Below, piece by piece: positions 33,570 to 42,063 of a DNA stretch of 64,000 bases. Positions within the stretch are counted from its first letter, which is position 1; every line of letters begins with the position of its first letter. The DNA is taken from assembly GCA_965250205.1 (NCBI GenBank), contig CBDFNK010000023.1, positions 62,001 through 126,000 on the forward strand, written 5' to 3'. Under the pieces are notes generated by a model. The model had not been told where the DNA came from and did not search any database. It worked only from the letters and a program-made list of their open reading frames with translations. Origin of the DNA: JAHZKN01 sp965250205. Lineage in GTDB: Bacteria > Pseudomonadota > Alphaproteobacteria > Rhizobiales > Hyphomicrobiaceae. Position numbers and translations under genes: made by a program.

Positions 33570-35492
33570 TTAAGCGGATTTTTTGTCGTCGTCGTCGACT
33601 TCTTCAAAATCAGCATCAACAACGTCGCTATCGCCGCCAGCATCAGCGGTTGCATCTGGGCCAGCTTCGCCGCCAGGTGCTTGCTGATCGGCATAGATCG
33701 CTTCGCCGATCTTCATTGCTGACTGAGCCAGAGCAGAGGTTGCTGTTTTGATCTTTTCAGCGTCATCAGATTCGATGGCCGCTTTGGCATCGGCAACTGC
33801 TTTTTCAATCTCGTCTTTGACCGCTTTGATTTTGTCGTTATCCGCGTTCTCAGACAATTGCTTTTCGGTTGCGTGGATCAAAGCTTCAGCTTGGTTTTTG
33901 GTCTCGACTGCTTCGCGTCGCTCTTTATCGTCAGCAGCATGGGCTTCAGCATCTTTGACCATGTTCTGGATGTCATCGTCACTAAGACCGCCAGAAGCTT
34001 GGATGCGGATCGATTGCTCTTTCTCCGTTGCCTTGTCCTTGGCGTTGACGTGGACGATGCCGTTGGCGTCGATGTCAAACGTCACTTCAATCTGAGGCAC
34101 ACCGCGTGGAGCAGGTGGGATGCCAACCAGATCAAACTGGCCGAGGACTTTATTGTCGGTAGCCATTTCGCGTTCACCCTGGAACACGCGAATGGTTACA
34201 GCGCTTTGGCTATCTTCTGCGGTTGAGAACACCTGGCTCTTTTTGGTTGGGATCGTCGTGTTGCGATCAATCAACCGGGTGAAGACACCACCAAGAGTTT
34301 CAATGCCCAACGACAATGGTGTAACGTCGAGCAGCAGCACGTCTTTGACGTCGCCCTGCAGAACACCGGCTTGGATAGCAGCACCGATGGCCACAACCTC
34401 ATCCGGGTTGACACCCTTATGCGGTTCTTTGCCAAATAGGCCCTTGACCACTTCCTGCACTTTGGGCATGCGGGTCATGCCGCCAACCAAAACAACTTCA
34501 TCAATTTCAGCTGCTTTCAAGCCAGCATCTTCGATGGCTTTGAGGCACGGCTCTTTGGTACGCGCAATCAAATCATCAACCAGGCGTTCCAGCTTGGCGC
34601 GGGTCAGCTTCATGGTCAGATGCTTTGGTCCGGACTGATCAGCCGTGATAAACGGCAGGTTGATCTCCGTTTGCGGAGAAGATGACAGCTCGATCTTGGC
34701 TTTTTCAGCCGCCTCTTTGAGGCGTTGCAAGGCAAGCTTGTCGTTGCGCAGATCAATACCATCCGACTTTTTGAATTCGTCAGCCAAGTAGCCGACGAGC
34801 TTCATGTCGAAGTCTTCACCACCCAGGAACGTGTCGCCGTTGGTGGATTTAACTTCAAACACACCGTCGCCGATCTCCAGGATCGAGATATCAAAGGTGC
34901 CGCCGCCAAGGTCATAAACCGCGATGGTTTTGGCATCGTTTTTCTTGTCCAAGCCGTAGGCGAGTGCTGCAGCGGTTGGCTCGTTGATGATGCGCAGCAC
35001 TTCAAGGCCAGCAATTTTGCCGGCATCTTTGGTTGCCTGGCGCTGGGCGTCATTAAAGTAAGCTGGAACCGTGATTACCGCCTGCGTAACGGTATCGCCG
35101 ATTTTGGCTTCGGCTGTTTCTTTCATTTTCTGCAAAATGAAAGCAGAAACTTCCTGAGGAGAATAGGCTTTGCCATTCGCTTCGACCCAGGCGTCGCCAT
35201 TTGGACCTTTGACAATGGTGTAAGGTACAAGCTCTTTGTCCTTTTCCACCATAGGATCGTCGTAGCGCCGTCCGATCAGGCGCTTAATGGCGAACAGGGT
35301 GTTGGTTGGATTGGTGACAGCCTGGCGTTTGGCAGGCAGTCCAACGAGGCGGTCGCTATTATCTGTAAATGCAACGATAGACGGTGTGGTGTTGGCACCT
35401 TCGGAATTTTCAAGAACGCGCGGTTTACCATTGTCCATAATGGCAACGCACGAGTTGGTGGTTCCAAGGTCAATTCCGATTACTTTACCCAT
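33570..35492 (-). CDS. dnaK: chaperone DnaK (Hsp70)
   Basis: ATP-dependent chaperone, 640 residues. Actin-like ATPase motifs VIGIDLGTTNSCVAIMD, AVYDLGGGTFDISILE and VLVGGMTRMPKVQ are intact; the substrate-binding domain begins near LLLDVTPLSLGIET and the helical lid ends in the acidic DADFEEVDDDDKKSA tail that contacts co-chaperones. AAAGGAAG precedes the ATG. A sigma-32-like promoter lies about 140 bases upstream. Confidence 0.99.
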   Translation of the reverse strand: MGKVIGIDLGTTNSCVAIMDNGKPRVLENSEGANTTPSIVAFTDNSDRLVGLPAKRQAVTNPTNTLFAIKRLIGRRYDDPMVEKDKELVPYTIVKGPNGDAWVEANGKAYSPQEVSAFILQKMKETAEAKIGDTVTQAVITVPAYFNDAQRQATKDAGKIAGLEVLRIINEPTAAALAYGLDKKNDAKTIAVYDLGGGTFDISILEIGDGVFEVKSTNGDTFLGGEDFDMKLVGYLADEFKKSDGIDLRNDKLALQRLKEAAEKAKIELSSSPQTEINLPFITADQSGPKHLTMKLTRAKLERLVDDLIARTKEPCLKAIEDAGLKAAEIDEVVLVGGMTRMPKVQEVVKGLFGKEPHKGVNPDEVVAIGAAIQAGVLQGDVKDVLLLDVTPLSLGIETLGGVFTRLIDRNTTIPTKKSQVFSTAEDSQSAVTIRVFQGEREMATDNKVLGQFDLVGIPPAPRGVPQIEVTFDIDANGIVHVNAKDKATEKEQSIRIQASGGLSDDDIQNMVKDAEAHAADDKERREAVETKNQAEALIHATEKQLSENADNDKIKAVKDEIEKAVADAKAAIESDDAEKIKTATSALAQSAMKIGEAIYADQQAPGGEAGPDATADAGGDSDVVDADFEEVDDDDKKSA

Positions 35493-35630
35493 TTATAGTG
35501 CTTCCTTTCTTCGCGGCAGGCCGTCGGGATCCTCGTTAAACGAGCAATCGCAGGTGGTTTGGGTTGAAGAACCATGACCAGTCCTAGGAGACGGCCCCCA
35601 ATTGGCTATGCGTTATGGCTTTCAATTGAG

Positions 35631-35658
35631 ATATGGGGTGTGATTTTCCTGGTGCAAC
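35631..35658 (-). promoter_or_regulatory. putative heat-shock (RpoH) promoter of dnaK
   Basis: On the minus strand GTTGCA (four of six against CTTGAA, preceded by CCCC) is followed after 14 bases by CCCCATAT, a full match to the sigma-32 minus-10 core. It lies about 140 bases before the dnaK ATG, downstream of grpE. Assigned by eye only. Confidence 0.5.
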
Positions 35659-35710
35659 GGGGTTGGGGACAGAATGTTGACTGTGCCCCAATCGTTAAAA
35701 TTAACATCGT

Positions 35711-36490
35711 TCAGCTAGGCGTTTCGGAGCCAGACCCGGACGGGTCCGGATCCGATGTGGATTTAGTGTCAGCTCCTGGACCCTGCGCATTTTCATTATC
35801 GGCCACAGGAGGTTCGGGCTGGGTCTTGCTTGTGCCAGGTTTGGCTCCACCTTTGGCCACGATAACCATGGCCGGGCGCAGGACCCGATCGGCAAGCTGA
35901 TAACCGGATTGGATGACTTGCAGCACCGTGCCATGTGGGACGGAGGCATCTTCCTGTTCCATCATCGCCTGATGATAATGGGGGTTAAAGGCTTCGCCAG
36001 TGGGCTCAAGGCGCTGAATGTCGTGGCGCTCCAAAATATTGTGGAACTCGCGGTCGAGCATTGAGACGCCATCAAGAAAGCTCTTCAGTGCCGGGTCGTT
36101 TTCAACGGCTTCACCAGGGACTGCTGTTATCGCGCGTTGGAAGTTGTCGCCAATTTGGACAATATCCTTGGCGAATTTTGAAATGGCGTACTTGGCGGTA
36201 TCTTCGCGCTCTTTCTCAGCCATCTTGCGGTGGTTTTCCATGTCGGCATGAGCGCGCAAGAGGCGATCTGTGAGATCTGCGATTTGAGCTTTTAGAGTGG
36301 CTGGGGTTTCCCGCTCTACCTGTTTTTCCTCTTCAAGAAGCTCTTCAGCTTCGAGGGCGGCATCCTCGGCAGCAAGCAAGGCTTCTGGGTTATCCAGGAA
36401 ATCTTGTTCCAGGCCTGGGCGGTTGTCATGGTGGGAACCCGGCTGGTCCGAGCCCCCTGGCGGATGAGATTTTTTATCGTTGCTGGCCAT
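35711..36490 (-). CDS. grpE: nucleotide exchange factor GrpE
   Basis: Releases ADP from DnaK. 259 residues, longer than usual because of disordered ends: a polar N-terminus (PPGGSDQPGSHHDNRP) and an acidic, proline/serine-rich C-terminal tail (TKSTSDPDPSGSGSETP). The core has the long dimerising coiled coil (LKAQIADLTDRLLRAHADME) and the beta domain signature GVSMLDREFHNILERHDIQ … FNPHYHQAMM … VLQVIQSGYQLADRVLRPA. The ATG with GGAG upstream was preferred. Confidence 0.96.
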   Translation of the reverse strand: MASNDKKSHPPGGSDQPGSHHDNRPGLEQDFLDNPEALLAAEDAALEAEELLEEEKQVERETPATLKAQIADLTDRLLRAHADMENHRKMAEKEREDTAKYAISKFAKDIVQIGDNFQRAITAVPGEAVENDPALKSFLDGVSMLDREFHNILERHDIQRLEPTGEAFNPHYHQAMMEQEDASVPHGTVLQVIQSGYQLADRVLRPAMVIVAKGGAKPGTSKTQPEPPVADNENAQGPGADTKSTSDPDPSGSGSETPS

Positions 36491-36598
36491 GAAATCTCCG
36501 TCGTCGCTGGCAGTGTCTCTCAAGTGCTTTTGTCAGCCTAAACACAAAGGACATGTTCAGGCCTGGCCTTGAGGCATATTGGGAAGGTAAATCACATA

Positions 36599-37669
36599 TC
36601 AAGCCAGCACGCGGCTGACCAGTTTTGCTGTGTAGTCGACCATAGGAATAATTCGCGCGTAATTGATCCGAGTTGGGCCAATGACACCGAGAACACCGAC
36701 AATTTGTCGGGAATCGTCGTGGAAGGGTGCGACAATAAGCGAAGACCCCGACAATGAGAACAACTTGTTCTCAGCACCGATAAAAATTTTGACGCCTTCT
36801 GCCTGTTCGGCAAGGCCAAGGATCTGGACGACATCGTTCTGGGATTCCAGATCATCGAACAACTGGCGCACCCGCTCCAATTCATCCAGCGCGTTTAGGT
36901 CTTTCAGGAGATTAGACTGACCGCGGACAATCAGGCTCTTGCGGTCACCGAGCGCGCCAGACCATTCCGCAAACCCGGACCGAATGAATTTCTGGGTCAG
37001 TTCATCCAACTCCGCCTTGGCCTTGTTCAGATAGACTTCTAGCTGTTTTTTGGCAACGGCGAAGGACAGGCCGCGAATTCGTGCATTGAGGAAGTTGGAA
37101 GCTTCTGTGAGGGCTGAGGGTAGTAAGCCTTTGGGCAAATCGATCACGCGATTTTCAACGCTGCTATCTTCGCCAACTAGCACAACCAGTGCTTTGCCGG
37201 GCTCTAGGGCGACAAATTCAATATGCTTCAGGGTTGAAATTTGCTTGTCCGCAAATACCACGCCAGCGCAGTGAGATAGGCCTGAGATCATTTCGCTGGC
37301 TTCGTTCAGCACCTGATCAACGGATGATTTCTCGGTATTGGCAATTTGCGATTCAATCTTCTTGCGTTCATCGCCTGATATATCGCCGACTTCGAGCATC
37401 GCATCGACAAACATGCGCAGGCCGTTCTCCGTCGGCAAGCGGCCTGCTGAAGTGTGCGGAGAAGAAATCAACCCGATCTGCTCAAGGTCTGACATGACAT
37501 TGCGGATGGTGGCCGGCGACAGTGAGATCGGCAGCGAGCGGGACAGATTGCGCGAGCCGATCGGTTCACCGGTCAAAAGATAGCTTTCAACAATCTGGCG
37601 CAGGATGGCTTGTGAGCGCTCATCAAGGTCTGCGATGTCGGGCGGAGTTTGCTTCATCATCTCATGCAC
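36599..37669 (-). CDS. hrcA: heat-inducible transcription repressor HrcA
   Basis: Repressor that binds CIRCE operators and responds to GroEL availability. About 355 residues. The N-terminal winged helix reads ILRQIVESYLLTGEPIGSRN and SLSPATIRNVMSDLEQIGLI; the GAF-like middle and the C-terminal SLSGSSLIVAPFHDDSR, GVLGVIGPTRINYARIIPMV are typical. The first codon is GTG; ATGs at codons 4 and 5 (MMKQTPPDI) are equally plausible. grpE follows on the same strand. I saw no convincing CIRCE inverted repeat near hrcA or dnaK. Confidence 0.96.
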   Translation of the reverse strand: MHEMMKQTPPDIADLDERSQAILRQIVESYLLTGEPIGSRNLSRSLPISLSPATIRNVMSDLEQIGLISSPHTSAGRLPTENGLRMFVDAMLEVGDISGDERKKIESQIANTEKSSVDQVLNEASEMISGLSHCAGVVFADKQISTLKHIEFVALEPGKALVVLVGEDSSVENRVIDLPKGLLPSALTEASNFLNARIRGLSFAVAKKQLEVYLNKAKAELDELTQKFIRSGFAEWSGALGDRKSLIVRGQSNLLKDLNALDELERVRQLFDDLESQNDVVQILGLAEQAEGVKIFIGAENKLFSLSGSSLIVAPFHDDSRQIVGVLGVIGPTRINYARIIPMVDYTAKLVSRVLA

Positions 37670-37900
37670 GTAAGAGGTGCGGATCAGTGGGCTGGATAGC
37701 AGATTGTATGGTGGAATGGAGACCTTAATTCTTCAATTCTCAAAACAGTGGATTTTAAGGGCTTTTGGTTGAGTTTAATGGTCAACGGAAACCGGTTGAA
37801 GTCCGCGAGCCCCTCCCCTACGTTGCCGCCACCTTCACAGCAAGCCCGGCTCGGGCGGTCTACTACATCTTTTGCCATTACCAATCACAAGGATTCTTTG

Positions 37901-38614
37901 ATGCGCCCTTCCAAACGCCAACCCGACGAACTGAGACGCGTCTCTCTGGAACGGGCTGTCTCTCTGCATGCTGAAGGCTCGTGCCTGATCAAGTTTCATA
38001 ACACGCACGTATTGTGTATGGCGACATTGGAAGAGCGGGTGCCGCCGTGGTTGAAAGGGCAAGGCAAGGGTTGGGTGACAGCCGAATATGGCATGCTGCC
38101 ACGGGCCACCAATAACCGCACGAGACGTGAAGCTACCAGTGGCAAGCAATCTGGCCGCACGCAGGAAATTCAACGTCTCATCGGTCGCTCGTTACGTGCT
38201 GTCATTGATCTGGAAAAACTAGGCGAGCGTCAGATCACCATTGATTGTGATGTCATCCAGGCTGATGGCGGCACCCGCACGGCCTCGATCACTGGTGCAT
38301 GGGTGGCGCTGCATGATTGCATACAGTGGATGAAAGAACGCGACATGGTTGGCGAGGGTGTGCTTCGGGATCATGTGGCAGCTGTGAGTTGCGGGCTTCA
38401 TCAAGGCGCGCCTGTGCTTGATTTGGACTATGCTGAAGATTCTGACGCGGATGCGGATTCAAATTTTGTTATGACTGGTGACGGTGGCATTGTTGAAATA
38501 CAAGGTACCGCTGAAACAGTTGCCTTCAGCGAAGACAATTTCCAAGCGTTGCTCGACCTTGCCAAGAAAGGCATTGGTGAATTGGTCGAGCTGCAAAAAC
38601 TGACGGTTGGCTGA
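37901..38614 (+). CDS. rph: ribonuclease PH
   Basis: Phosphorolytic 3'-5' exoribonuclease that trims tRNA precursors. 237 residues from the ATG with AAGGATT upstream; the longer frame's first 51 codons overlap the hrcA promoter area and are rejected. Motifs: GSCLIKFHNTHVLCMATLEE, GWVTAEYGMLPRATNNRTRRE, GRTQEIQRLIGRSLRAV and DCDVIQADGGTRTASITGA. It overlaps the rdgB start by one base (TGATG), implying translational coupling. Confidence 0.97.
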   Translation: MRPSKRQPDELRRVSLERAVSLHAEGSCLIKFHNTHVLCMATLEERVPPWLKGQGKGWVTAEYGMLPRATNNRTRREATSGKQSGRTQEIQRLIGRSLRAVIDLEKLGERQITIDCDVIQADGGTRTASITGAWVALHDCIQWMKERDMVGEGVLRDHVAAVSCGLHQGAPVLDLDYAEDSDADADSNFVMTGDGGIVEIQGTAETVAFSEDNFQALLDLAKKGIGELVELQKLTVG

Positions 38615-39510
38615 TGGGTTCTCTCAAGGCTGGACAAACGCTGGTTGTCGCCAGTCACAATCCTGGCAAGGTGTGGGAAATCAAACAGCTCATTAAGCCC
38701 TATGGGCTTAAGGCTGTATCGGCGGGCGATCTCAACTTGCCTGAACCGGAAGAAACAGAAACCAGTTTTGTTGGCAATGCGAAACTAAAAGCAGTCGCGG
38801 CTGCAACGGCGTCCGGCCATCCAGCATTGGCGGATGACTCCGGCCTTGAGGTGGCCGCACTTGATGGTGCACCAGGGATCTATTCGGCGCGCTGGGCTGG
38901 AGAGCAAAAAGATTTCTCAGTCGCGATGCAGAAGATTGCTGACGAAATCGAGGTCAAAAAGTCTGGATCCAGCTTCAATTGGTCCGCTGAAAAGCCAGCC
39001 GCAAACTTCATCTGCGCGCTATGCCTTGCCTGGCCCGACGGTAAGGCACAGGTTTTTGAAGGTCGAGTTGATGGCCATCTCGTTTGGCCCGCACGTGGTG
39101 GCAATGGCTTTGGCTATGACCCGATGTTTGTTGCAGATGGCAAGACAGAAACGTTTGGCGAGATTGAGCCTGAGGCCAAGCATGCGCTATCGCATCGCAG
39201 GCGTGCCTTTGATTTGTTTGAAAAGATCTGCCTCGCAAATTTATCTAAAGTAACACCAGTTGCAAACGATGACGTGGTTGCAGGTTTGCATGCAGCGGCG
39301 GCCAATTTGTCGACGCAGGCTGAGTTCGTGCAGTTTGTTGCCCAGCTCAAGGTACATCTCAAAACAGACTCAAAGGCGTGGGCAAATGTTGATTTGCCGC
39401 GCTATCTTGAAGCCCTTGGTGCCTGGGCGGGCGACAGTGTAGTTGCCGATGCAGAACCCAAGTGGCGCACGTTCGCCAAGGCACTGCTTGCGGCTTTGAT
39501 TTATGAGTAA
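38614..39510 (+). CDS. rdgB: XTP/dITP pyrophosphatase with extra C-terminal domain
   Basis: House-cleaning nucleotide pyrophosphatase that removes ITP, XTP and their deoxy forms. Residues 1-205 are the complete enzyme: VASHNPGKVWEIKQL, ALADDSGLEVAALDGAPG, YSARWAGEQKD, NGFGYDPMFVADG, ALSHRRRAFDLF. The usual length is about 200, but this protein has 298 residues. Residues about 222-298 add a helical domain, QAEFVQFVAQLKVHL … AWANVDLPRYLEALGAW … KWRTFAKALLAALIYE, which resembles small DUF7660-like domains (recalled, uncertain). It is in frame with no stop and ends next to hemW, so it is a genuine fusion on this sequence. Confidence 0.95.
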   Translation: MGSLKAGQTLVVASHNPGKVWEIKQLIKPYGLKAVSAGDLNLPEPEETETSFVGNAKLKAVAAATASGHPALADDSGLEVAALDGAPGIYSARWAGEQKDFSVAMQKIADEIEVKKSGSSFNWSAEKPAANFICALCLAWPDGKAQVFEGRVDGHLVWPARGGNGFGYDPMFVADGKTETFGEIEPEAKHALSHRRRAFDLFEKICLANLSKVTPVANDDVVAGLHAAAANLSTQAEFVQFVAQLKVHLKTDSKAWANVDLPRYLEALGAWAGDSVVADAEPKWRTFAKALLAALIYE

Positions 39511-39513
39511 GTG

Positions 39514-40917
39514 ATGACGCGCACGCACGCATCCAACGAGACAGCCATCGATGCCGGTTTTGGTATCTATGTGCATTGGCCGTTCTGTGCGCAGAAATGC
39601 CCCTATTGTGATTTTAACAGTCACGTTCGTTTCCAGGGCTGGGATGAAGCCCGTTTCTTGGCAGCTTATAAGCGCGAACTAGAAACCTTTGCCGTGCATG
39701 TGCCGAAACAAACTGTGTCGTCTATCTTCTTTGGCGGCGGGACGCCGTCTTTGATGCAGGGCGAAACTGTCGCCGCCATTATCGATCACATCGCAAAGCT
39801 GTGGCCTGTCGCGACAAATGCAGAAATTACGCTCGAAGCTAATCCAGGCAGCGTGGAAGCAGGCCGTTTCCGCGACTATCGCAGAGCTGGCGTCAATCGC
39901 GTTTCGGTCGGAGTGCAGTCGCTTGTTGAAGCAGACCTTAAGGCGCTCGGTCGCATTCACACCGTGGCAGAAGCCAAGGCGGCGGTCGCGATCGCCGACA
40001 AAACCTTTGATCGGTTTTCATTTGATTTGATCTACGCCCGTCCCAAGCAAACGCTCAAGGCTTGGCACGAAGAGTTAGAGCAAGGCTTGGCAATGGCCGG
40101 TGGTCATCTTTCGCTTTATCAGTTGACGATTGAAGACGGCACACCGTTTGCGGAACGCTATAAACGGGGCCAGCTTATTGTGCCCGATGAAGATGCCGCA
40201 CTTGATCTGTTCGAACTGACACAACAGCTCACCTCGGATGCAGGTCTGCCGCCTTATGAAATTTCTAATCACGCCAAGCCCGGTGAAGAGAGCCAACACA
40301 ATCTGATTTATTGGCGTTACGGCTCTTATGTCGGTGTTGGTCCGGGTGCTCATGGCCGTGTGATTTGGGACGGGACCCGCCAGGCCACGGCGACGCAGCT
40401 AAATCCAGAAGACTGGTGCGCATCAGTTGAGCAAAGGGGCTATGGTCTCAGCCAACAACAACCGCTCACAGCGAATGAACAAGCCGATGAGTTTTTATTG
40501 ATGGGGCTGCGCCTGTCGGAAGGCATTGATGCCGCGCGCTACAGCCAAATTTGCGGTCGTGCGATGTCCGCTGATGTCATCAAAGACCTCACACAGCAGG
40601 GTTATCTTGAGTTTGCCCCAGTTACCGTCACGGGCCGTGACAACGTTCATGACCACGAGGACAGCGATGAGGCCTTATTTGGCGGTGCGTTGAAAGCGTG
40701 TATCGGGCCAGGATTAGACCCTGGACGTGCGCTAAATCAAGCACCACATGCCCAAAATGAACAGGCTGGCTTAAGCCGCGATAGGGGGCGACTGCGTGCG
40801 ACGGCAAAGGGACGTTTTGTTTTGAACCAAATCGTTTATCAACTGGCGTCAAATACTGAACCTGCCGCACATATCGACGACAAAGGTGAGCGCGCTGGTT
40901 CGACCCAGAACGGTTAA
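39514..40917 (+). CDS. hemW: HemW, heme-binding radical SAM protein (coproporphyrinogen oxidase-like)
   Basis: Radical-SAM protein related to HemN, thought to be a heme chaperone. The cluster motif is FCAQKCPYCDFNSH (CxxxCxxC), followed by IFFGGGTPSLMQ, EANPGSVEAGRFRDYRRAGVNR and SVGVQSLVEADLKALGRIHT. 467 residues is longer than typical: an additional low-conservation stretch at about 375-425 (TGRDNVHDHEDSDEALFGG, PGLDPGRALNQAPHAQNEQ) interrupts the winged-helix C-terminus before RLRATAKGRFVLNQIVYQL. ATG chosen; a GTG precedes it. rph–rdgB–hemW is a conserved alphaproteobacterial order. Confidence 0.94.
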   Translation: MTRTHASNETAIDAGFGIYVHWPFCAQKCPYCDFNSHVRFQGWDEARFLAAYKRELETFAVHVPKQTVSSIFFGGGTPSLMQGETVAAIIDHIAKLWPVATNAEITLEANPGSVEAGRFRDYRRAGVNRVSVGVQSLVEADLKALGRIHTVAEAKAAVAIADKTFDRFSFDLIYARPKQTLKAWHEELEQGLAMAGGHLSLYQLTIEDGTPFAERYKRGQLIVPDEDAALDLFELTQQLTSDAGLPPYEISNHAKPGEESQHNLIYWRYGSYVGVGPGAHGRVIWDGTRQATATQLNPEDWCASVEQRGYGLSQQQPLTANEQADEFLLMGLRLSEGIDAARYSQICGRAMSADVIKDLTQQGYLEFAPVTVTGRDNVHDHEDSDEALFGGALKACIGPGLDPGRALNQAPHAQNEQAGLSRDRGRLRATAKGRFVLNQIVYQLASNTEPAAHIDDKGERAGSTQNG

Positions 40918-40935
40918 CGCAAGGAATACACGCGA

Positions 40936-41517
40936 ATGATGCGCCGGTTATACGATTGGATGATGGAGATGGCAGTGTCTCCCAAAGCGCCTCATGCTTT
41001 GGCGACCGTGTCGTTTGTTGAAAGTTCGTTCTTTCCAATCCCGCCTGACATTATGTTGATCCCAATGGTGTTGGCAGAACGCGCCAAGGCTTGGTTTTTT
41101 GCCTCTATTGCAACCATTGCTTCTGTGCTTGGTGGAATTGCAGGTTACCTCATTGGTTACTTACTCTACGACACCGTCGGCACGTCGCTATTGGAATTTT
41201 ATGGATACCTCGAAAAGTTTCAGCACTTTTCCTCGCAATACAATGACTACGGCGCATGGATTGTATTGTTTGCCGGTGTGACACCGTTTCCCTACAAAGT
41301 AATCACGATTGCCAGTGGTGTCGCCGGGCTCAATTTTGGCGTCTTTGTTGTTGCCAGTATTGTGGCACGTGCGCTGCGTTTTTTTGTTGTCGCTGGCCTT
41401 CTTTATTGGTTTGGCCCGCCGATCAGAGAGTTTATCGAAAAGCGTTTTGGTTTAGTTACGATCGTGTTTTTTGTCTTGTTGTTTGCTGGTTTCTTCGCCA
41501 TCAAGTACGTCATGTAA
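40936..41517 (+). CDS. YqaA family (DedA/SNARE-associated) membrane protein
   Basis: 193 residues with about four membrane segments. DedA-superfamily signs: FVESSFFPIPPDIMLIPMVL near the N-terminus and YGAWIVLFAGVTPFPYKVIT with the conserved glycine/proline/lysine in the middle, then ASIVARALRFFVVAGLLYWF. Family members act in membrane lipid or proton-dependent transport; precise function of the YqaA group is unknown. It begins 18 bases after hemW and dsbB follows, likely one operon. Confidence 0.88.
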   Translation: MMRRLYDWMMEMAVSPKAPHALATVSFVESSFFPIPPDIMLIPMVLAERAKAWFFASIATIASVLGGIAGYLIGYLLYDTVGTSLLEFYGYLEKFQHFSSQYNDYGAWIVLFAGVTPFPYKVITIASGVAGLNFGVFVVASIVARALRFFVVAGLLYWFGPPIREFIEKRFGLVTIVFFVLLFAGFFAIKYVM

Positions 41518-41541
41518 CGACCTTTAGGAGGATCTGGGCCT

Positions 41542-42063
41542 ATGCAGTTCAACAAAACAAACGATGACCTTCATCCCGCTTATGGTTTGGGCGCTTGGGC
41601 ATTGTTTATTGCGGGCTTGGTCATACTCACAGCGTTGGCGTTTGAATATATTGGTGGTTACACGGCCTGCCCACTGTGTCTGCAACAACGTTATGTGTAT
41701 TACGCAGCGGTGCCGTTGTCGTTTCTGGGCCTTGTTTTATTGTCGGGTGATCACACACGCATTGCAGGCTTTGTATTTTTTGCAGTGGCACTCGCGTTTC
41801 TCACCAATGCTGGTCTTGGTGTTTATCACGCAGGCATTGAGTGGGGTTTTTGGCCGGGACCTGATACCTGTTCTGGAGCCACCCAACTACCGACATCAGC
41901 TGAATCATTGATCAAGAACTTGGAAGCTGAAACAGGTGCCCGTTGCGATGAAGCGCAATGGCGTTTGTTTGGATTGTCATTTGCCGGATGGAATGTTGTG
42001 ACGTCGGTCCTATTATTCGTCGTCGCGCTGAAAGCTGCGCTGGCGTCTAATGGGCCAGAATAA
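41542..42063 (+). CDS. dsbB: disulfide bond formation protein B (DsbB family)
   Basis: Inner-membrane quinone-linked oxidase that re-oxidises DsbA-type proteins. 173 residues, four membrane segments. The first redox pair is in YTACPLCLQQRYVYY (CPLC); the second periplasmic loop has PDTCSGATQLP and GARCDEAQW, providing the other cysteine pair. AGGAGGATCT lies upstream of the ATG. No dsbA in the window. Confidence 0.92.
   Translation: MQFNKTNDDLHPAYGLGAWALFIAGLVILTALAFEYIGGYTACPLCLQQRYVYYAAVPLSFLGLVLLSGDHTRIAGFVFFAVALAFLTNAGLGVYHAGIEWGFWPGPDTCSGATQLPTSAESLIKNLEAETGARCDEAQWRLFGLSFAGWNVVTSVLLFVVALKAALASNGPE

Noticed and set aside
34725..35498. 257-codon plus-strand frame
   Set aside because: Lies wholly opposite dnaK, whose motifs are unambiguous; a codon-usage shadow.
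37670..37900. CIRCE operator for HrcA
   Set aside because: No TTAGCACTC-N9-GAGTGCTAA-like inverted repeat was found here, before dnaK or before grpE; the target is probably a groE operon outside the window.
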